Source: an uncultured Victivallales bacterium
GTDB lineage: Bacteria > Verrucomicrobiota > Lentisphaeria > Oligosphaerales > JAFGRS01
Length of the DNA: 9,401 bases
Direction: 5' to 3'
Assembly: GCA_903834675.1 (NCBI GenBank)
Contig: CAILKC010000573.1
Coordinates: forward strand, 1-9,401
Positions 6,162-9,401 of this stretch are shown here, one piece after another. Position numbers and translations under genes: made by a program. A model generated the notes under the pieces. That model ran no database searches, was not told the DNA's origin, and saw only the letters and a list, made by a program, of their open reading frames with translations. How positions within the stretch are numbered: position 1 is the stretch's first letter; every line of letters starts with the position of its first letter.

Positions 6162-8306
6162 ATGTCGGATGACAGCAAGGAAATCAGGCGACAGATCTTG
6201 CAGACCCTGGCCGACCGCAAGGGAGTGGGCCTGCGCCGCAGCGAACTGCGCCGGGAGACCGGTTGCGGACGCGGGGAGCAGGCGCAGCGTTTCAAGGAGG
6301 TCTTTCGGGACCTCTGCGCCGAGGGCGTATTGCTGCGGCAGCGTGGGGGTCGCTACCTGCCGGCGCGGAGCCGAAATCTGCTGGCTGGGTCGGTTCAGGT
6401 CACCTTCCGCGGCTTCGGGTTTGTGACCCCGCGGGAGGGGGGGCAGGACATCTTCATCCCGCCACAGTTCCTCAACGGCGCCATTTCCGGGGACCGGGTG
6501 CTGGTCTCGTTGTGCGACACCGAGGACGAGCGCGGGCCGGTGGGGCAGATTGAGCGCATCACGGAGCGGGTACACCGGGTGCTGGTGGCCTCGCTGGTGG
6601 AGCTGCCGGCGGGGCCGGCGGTGCGACCGTTGCGGCGGGAACTGCCGCCGTTCATCATGCTCGCGGAGCGTGGGCACGCGGTGAGTCTTGACGACCTGGA
6701 TCCCGGCGACTGGGTTGAGGTGTGCCTGCTGCCGCAAGACGGTTCCCGCGATCTCTTGCAGGCCGTCGTCCTGCGCCGCTTGGCCGCGGCCGACCCGATC
6801 ACGGCGGACCTCAATGCGGTAGCGGTTGAGTTTGGCCTGCCTGAAGCCTACTCCGAGGCGGAGCAGCGGGCGGCCGAGCAGCAGGTGGCGGAGCCAATCC
6901 CACGCGAGGATGCGACGGCGTTGGAGGTGGTGACCATCGACCCGGTGGACGCGAAGGACTTCGACGACGGCATCTCGCTGGAGCCGGGGGAGCGGCCGGG
7001 GACACTCCGCATCGGGGTGCATATTGCCGATGTGGCGGCGTTTGTGCAACCGGGTTCGGCGCTGGACGAGGGTGCCCGGCAGCGCGGTTTCACGGCCTAC
7101 CTGCCGGGGCGGACGTTGCCCATGCTGCCGCGGGCGCTGTCTTCGTGGCAGTGCAGCCTGATTGCGGGCGAAGAGCGGCTGGCACATTCGATGTATCTGG
7201 AGATCGTCGAGAGCACGGGTGAGGTGCTCAGCCAACGGCGGACACGGACGCGCCTGCGGGTCCGGCAGCGGCTGACGTTCGAAGAAGTGGGGGAGATCTT
7301 GGCGCAGGGCCAGGCGCCGGGGGGCGCCACGATCCCTGCGGCGGTGGGGCGCACGGTCTGCCAGCTGGGTGAGGTGGCGGCACGACTGCGGGCGCGGCGG
7401 GCCGAGCGTGAGGCCTTTCTGCGGATCGCGGTGCCGGAGATTCGGGTGTTGTGCGGGGAGACGCCGCCACGCATCCACACGCTGCAACGGGTGGACGCCG
7501 GCCCGGCGCACGAACTGGTGGAAGAGTTCATGCTGGCGGCGAATACTGCGGTGGCCGAAGAGCTGCTGGCGCTGGAACTGCCCGGGCTGTTCCGCAACCA
7601 CGCCGAGCCGCAGTCGGCGGACTTGCTGGCCTTCGCGGATTGGGCGCGACAGACGCTCGGTGTACGCATCCCGGCGTTGCGTGACCGTGAGGCGGTGAAC
7701 CAGTTCATCGCGGCGGTAGAGCACGCGGCGTTACGGGACACGGTCCTGGCGCAGTTCTTACGGGCCCTGCCGCGGGCGGGCTACGCGGCGGCGTGTCAGG
7801 GGCATTACGGCCTGGGTAAAGCGGTGTATTGCCACTTCACCAGTCCCATCCGGCGCTACCCCGATCTGCTGGTGCATCAGCAGTTGTGGGCGCATGACCT
7901 GGGGCGGGCGACGCGCTCCGCGGCGGAGTGCGAGGGGATGGGGAGTGTCTGTACGACGGCGGAGGCGCGGGTGGACTCGGCCTATTATGCCGCGGTGGAT
8001 CGGCTCAAGCTGCGCTACCTGCGTGACCGTCAGGCGCAGAGCCCCGGGGAGGCCTACGAGGGGATCGTGTCGCGCTGTTCGAACGATGGGCTTTCGGTAT
8101 ACCTGGCCGAGGTCGGGATGTATGGGATCGTCGCGCTCTCGCGGCTGGCCGGCGGGCCGTACCGGGTGGACCGGCGCAGCGGGCGCCTGTGTGGCAGTCA
8201 CGGTGGCAAAAGCTATAAGACCGGCGATGTTATCTATGTCCAATGTCGCCGCGCTGACACGGTCCGCGGAGAGTTGACCCTCGAGCCCGTCCAAGGGCGG
8301 GTATGA
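6162..8306 (+). CDS. rnr: Ribonuclease R (RNase II/RNB family 3'-5' exoribonuclease)
   Basis: This cytoplasmic hydrolytic exoribonuclease degrades structured RNA from the 3' end and serves in rRNA and mRNA quality control. The 714-residue protein has the full RNase R order: a winged-helix region (about 5-65), cold-shock domains (about 72-205, with GSVQVTFRGFGFV and DIFIPP), the RNB catalytic domain (about 253-575) and an S1 domain (about 628-710). The metal-binding aspartates are intact in TIDPVDAKDFDDG: Asp260, Asp266, Asp268 and Asp269, corresponding to E. coli 272, 278, 280 and 281. Tyr313 (YLPGRTLPMLPR), the HFTSPIRRYPDLLVHQ motif (558-573) and Glu601 (AEARVD) are also present, so it should be active. 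It is shorter than the E. coli enzyme (813 residues), mainly because the basic C-terminal tail is missing, and its S1 domain is divergent. The presence of winged-helix and S1 domains favours RNase R over RNase II. Confidence 0.95.
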   Translation: MSDDSKEIRRQILQTLADRKGVGLRRSELRRETGCGRGEQAQRFKEVFRDLCAEGVLLRQRGGRYLPARSRNLLAGSVQVTFRGFGFVTPREGGQDIFIPPQFLNGAISGDRVLVSLCDTEDERGPVGQIERITERVHRVLVASLVELPAGPAVRPLRRELPPFIMLAERGHAVSLDDLDPGDWVEVCLLPQDGSRDLLQAVVLRRLAAADPITADLNAVAVEFGLPEAYSEAEQRAAEQQVAEPIPREDATALEVVTIDPVDAKDFDDGISLEPGERPGTLRIGVHIADVAAFVQPGSALDEGARQRGFTAYLPGRTLPMLPRALSSWQCSLIAGEERLAHSMYLEIVESTGEVLSQRRTRTRLRVRQRLTFEEVGEILAQGQAPGGATIPAAVGRTVCQLGEVAARLRARRAEREAFLRIAVPEIRVLCGETPPRIHTLQRVDAGPAHELVEEFMLAANTAVAEELLALELPGLFRNHAEPQSADLLAFADWARQTLGVRIPALRDREAVNQFIAAVEHAALRDTVLAQFLRALPRAGYAAACQGHYGLGKAVYCHFTSPIRRYPDLLVHQQLWAHDLGRATRSAAECEGMGSVCTTAEARVDSAYYAAVDRLKLRYLRDRQAQSPGEAYEGIVSRCSNDGLSVYLAEVGMYGIVALSRLAGGPYRVDRRSGRLCGSHGGKSYKTGDVIYVQCRRADTVRGELTLEPVQGRV

Positions 8307-8325
8307 GGGGACCTCCGCGGTTTTT
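8264..8325 (+). terminator. Probable intrinsic terminator overlapping the rnr stop codon
   Basis: An outer 8-bp stem, CCGCGGAG (8264-8271) with CTCCGCGG (8313-8320), encloses CCCTC (8278-8282) paired with GAGGG (8305-8309). Inside that, CCCG (8286-8289) pairs with CGGG (8298-8301). The outer stem is followed directly by TTTTT (8321-8325). The rnr stop codon at 8304-8306 sits within the structure, so translation to the stop would block folding until the ribosome leaves. A stem followed by a T-run is the standard signature of factor-independent termination. The T-run is short and the inner loops are imperfect, so partial readthrough into the next gene is possible. Confidence 0.55.
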
Positions 8326-8358
8326 GTTCGCAGGCAAGTGAGTGAGTCAGACCTATAC

Positions 8359-8364
8359 AGGAGG
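8359..8364 (+). promoter_or_regulatory. Strong ribosome binding site fixing the start of the TPR-like membrane protein
   Basis: AGGAGG lies 7 bases before the GTG at 8372. An in-frame GTG at 8342 lies upstream of this site and has none of its own, so translation should begin at 8372 and omit ten residues of the longer frame. Confidence 0.75.
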
Positions 8365-8371
8365 CCGTGAC

Positions 8372-9202
8372 GTGTTGACGATTTTGCTGGGATGCCTGAC
8401 GGGGATGCTGCTGTTCTGGGGGATGGGGCTTGCCTGGTCCGGCCATCTGTGGGCGCAGATCGTGGCCTGGTTTCTGGGTTTCTTCGGGGTGTCGGTGGGG
8501 GTCAACCTGGTGATCCGCCGCAAGCTGGAGGCGATCTTCAAGGATGTGCAAGCGCACATCGAGTTGACCCAAGGCCAGTTGCGTCGACGCATTGCCGTGA
8601 TGCAGAACCGCAATATGGGCGGCGGTAAGGCCGTGCAGAAGCTGCTGGAGAAGGATCAGGGTAGCGCCATCCGTGACGCCGTGACCATCCTGGATCGGGT
8701 GGCGCCGCTGAAGAAGTGGAACCTGCTGGCGGAGCGCCAGGCCAATACGCTCAAAGGCCAGCTCTACTACCAGATCAAGGACTTCGCGAGCGCCGGCCGC
8801 TGCCTGGACAAGAGCCTGGTGCCTACGCCCGATCCGCTGACCCTGGCGATCAAGATGGCGCTGATGTACCGGGAGGAACGCTTCGACGAACTGGAGAAGG
8901 CCTTCCGCCGGGGCGTCAAACGCTTCAAGGACGAGAAGGGCGTGCTGCTCTATGGCCTTTACTCTTGGGTTCTGGTAGCGCAGGAGCGTGCCGACGAAGC
9001 CCTGGTGGTACTCGAAGAGGGCAAGAACAAGACCGAGAACGTGACCATCAAGCAGAACTGGGAGCACCTGGCCAACGGACGGGTGCGGCACTTTTCGAAT
9101 GCCGGCCTGGGCGAACAGTGGTACGCGCTGCACCTGGAGGAGCCCAAGGCCGTCAGGGTACGCCAGACGACGCCTTTTGGCGGGCCCATGCGTCGGCGCT
9201 GA
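8372..9202 (+). CDS. Membrane-anchored TPR-like protein of unknown function
   Basis: From the GTG start the protein has 276 residues. The N-terminus forms two hydrophobic helices (about 2-22 and 25-48) with a very short connecting turn. The basic RRK stretch after the second helix suggests a hairpin anchor with both ends in the cytoplasm. Residues about 50-100 are charged and helical. Residues about 100-235 look like degenerate tetratricopeptide helices, with alternating Ala, Leu, Tyr and Gly (for example AERQANTLKGQLYYQIKDF, then a segment around LLYGLYSWVLVAQERADEAL). The tail, from about 236, has a distinctive HFSNAGLGEQWYAL stretch and ends in RRR. TPR domains bind proteins, so a scaffold role is a reasonable inference, but no specific family was recognised. 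It follows rnr by 65 bases, with a probable terminator between them. GTG initiation is unlike the other three genes, which use ATG. Confidence 0.75.
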   Translation: MLTILLGCLTGMLLFWGMGLAWSGHLWAQIVAWFLGFFGVSVGVNLVIRRKLEAIFKDVQAHIELTQGQLRRRIAVMQNRNMGGGKAVQKLLEKDQGSAIRDAVTILDRVAPLKKWNLLAERQANTLKGQLYYQIKDFASAGRCLDKSLVPTPDPLTLAIKMALMYREERFDELEKAFRRGVKRFKDEKGVLLYGLYSWVLVAQERADEALVVLEEGKNKTENVTIKQNWEHLANGRVRHFSNAGLGEQWYALHLEEPKAVRVRQTTPFGGPMRRR

Positions 9203-9264
9203 GGGGGGACCGGCTCAGCTTCGACCGCTTCCCAGAACCGGCCACGACGCACCACCACGACGCC

Positions 9265-9286
9265 GGGCGCAGGTCAGTTCCGTAGG
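9265..9286 (+). repeat. 22-bp intergenic repeat, copy 2
   Basis: This is an exact 22-base match to the minus strand of 303-324, starting 62 bases beyond the stop codon at 9202. It runs into a small hairpin, AGGTG-GTGA-CACCT, at 9284-9297, with a GNRA-type loop that copy 1 lacks. Both copies are followed by GGGGTTC, directly overlapping the end of copy 1 and about 20 bases after copy 2, which suggests the repeat unit may be longer and partly diverged. Confidence 0.75.
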
Positions 9287-9306
9287 TGGTGACACCTCAG
9301 GTCCTG

Positions 9307-9397
9307 GGGTTCAGGAAACGGCGAGACGGCGAGACGGGGAAACGGCGACTGGAGGAGACGGACAGGGAGACTGGCGGAGAGGAAAACAGGGTTCAGG
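9307..9397 (+). repeat. Purine-rich tract with 8-base periodicity, bounded by a 9-base direct repeat
   Basis: From 9315 to 9362 the sequence divides in register into six 8-base units: GAAACGGC, GAGACGGC, GAGACGGG, GAAACGGC, GACTGGAG and GAGACGGA. The consensus is GARACGGS. A less regular purine-rich run continues to about 9390. GGGTTCAGG occurs at 9307-9315 and again at 9389-9397. No reading frame or ribosome binding site is convincing here, so this is probably a degenerate intergenic tandem repeat that may continue past the window edge. Confidence 0.6.
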
Positions 9398-9401
9398 GTC
9401 A

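Noticed and set aside
6084..7724. Minus-strand open frame of 546 codons opposite rnr
   Set aside because: It is antisense to the fully conserved RNase R sequence, and its Arg/Gln/His-rich product has no recognisable domain.
8354..8359. TATACA as a -10 promoter box for the TPR-like gene
   Set aside because: It directly abuts the AGGAGG ribosome binding site, so a transcript starting from it would lose that site. No matching -35 box was seen.

Overview
This is a high-GC bacterial segment with four protein-coding genes, in two divergent pairs around a central intergenic region of about 330 bases. No rRNA, tRNA, CRISPR array, transposase or phage gene was recognised. The secreted multidomain carbohydrate-active-type protein with a C-terminal CBM9-like domain, the strongly hairpin-forming GC-rich intergenic repeats and the low gene density suggest a free-living or environmental lineage such as the Planctomycetota, Armatimonadota, Lentisphaerota or a related uncultured group. 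That is an impression from style, not a demonstrated placement.

Left half, minus strand: an ArsB/NhaD-superfamily membrane permease (4533-5831) is followed 61 bases later by a 1372-residue secreted protein (353-4471). The latter carries a signal peptide, a glycosidase-like N-terminal half, a central jelly-roll domain and a C-terminal CBM9-like domain. The two are co-directional and close enough to be co-transcribed. Downstream of them (1-352) there is no gene. That stretch holds a run of small GC-rich hairpins, two of them exact 20-base copies, and one copy of a 22-bp repeat.

Right half, plus strand: ribonuclease R (6162-8306) is followed by a short protein with two membrane helices and a TPR-like cytoplasmic region (8372-9202). 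A nested stem-loop followed by five T residues overlaps the rnr stop codon and looks like an intrinsic terminator, so the two genes may be separated transcriptionally. The last 200 bases are non-coding. They hold the second copy of the 22-bp repeat, in inverted orientation relative to the first, and a purine-rich tract with an 8-base period.

Functionally, RNase R is a housekeeping exoribonuclease. The permease and the secreted protein look accessory: one exchanges ions or anions across the inner membrane, the other probably acts on an extracellular polysaccharide whose identity cannot be read from the sequence. The least ordinary material is the intergenic repeats and the unassigned catalytic region of the 1372-residue protein. 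I found no clear evidence of an undescribed defence or mobile system here.
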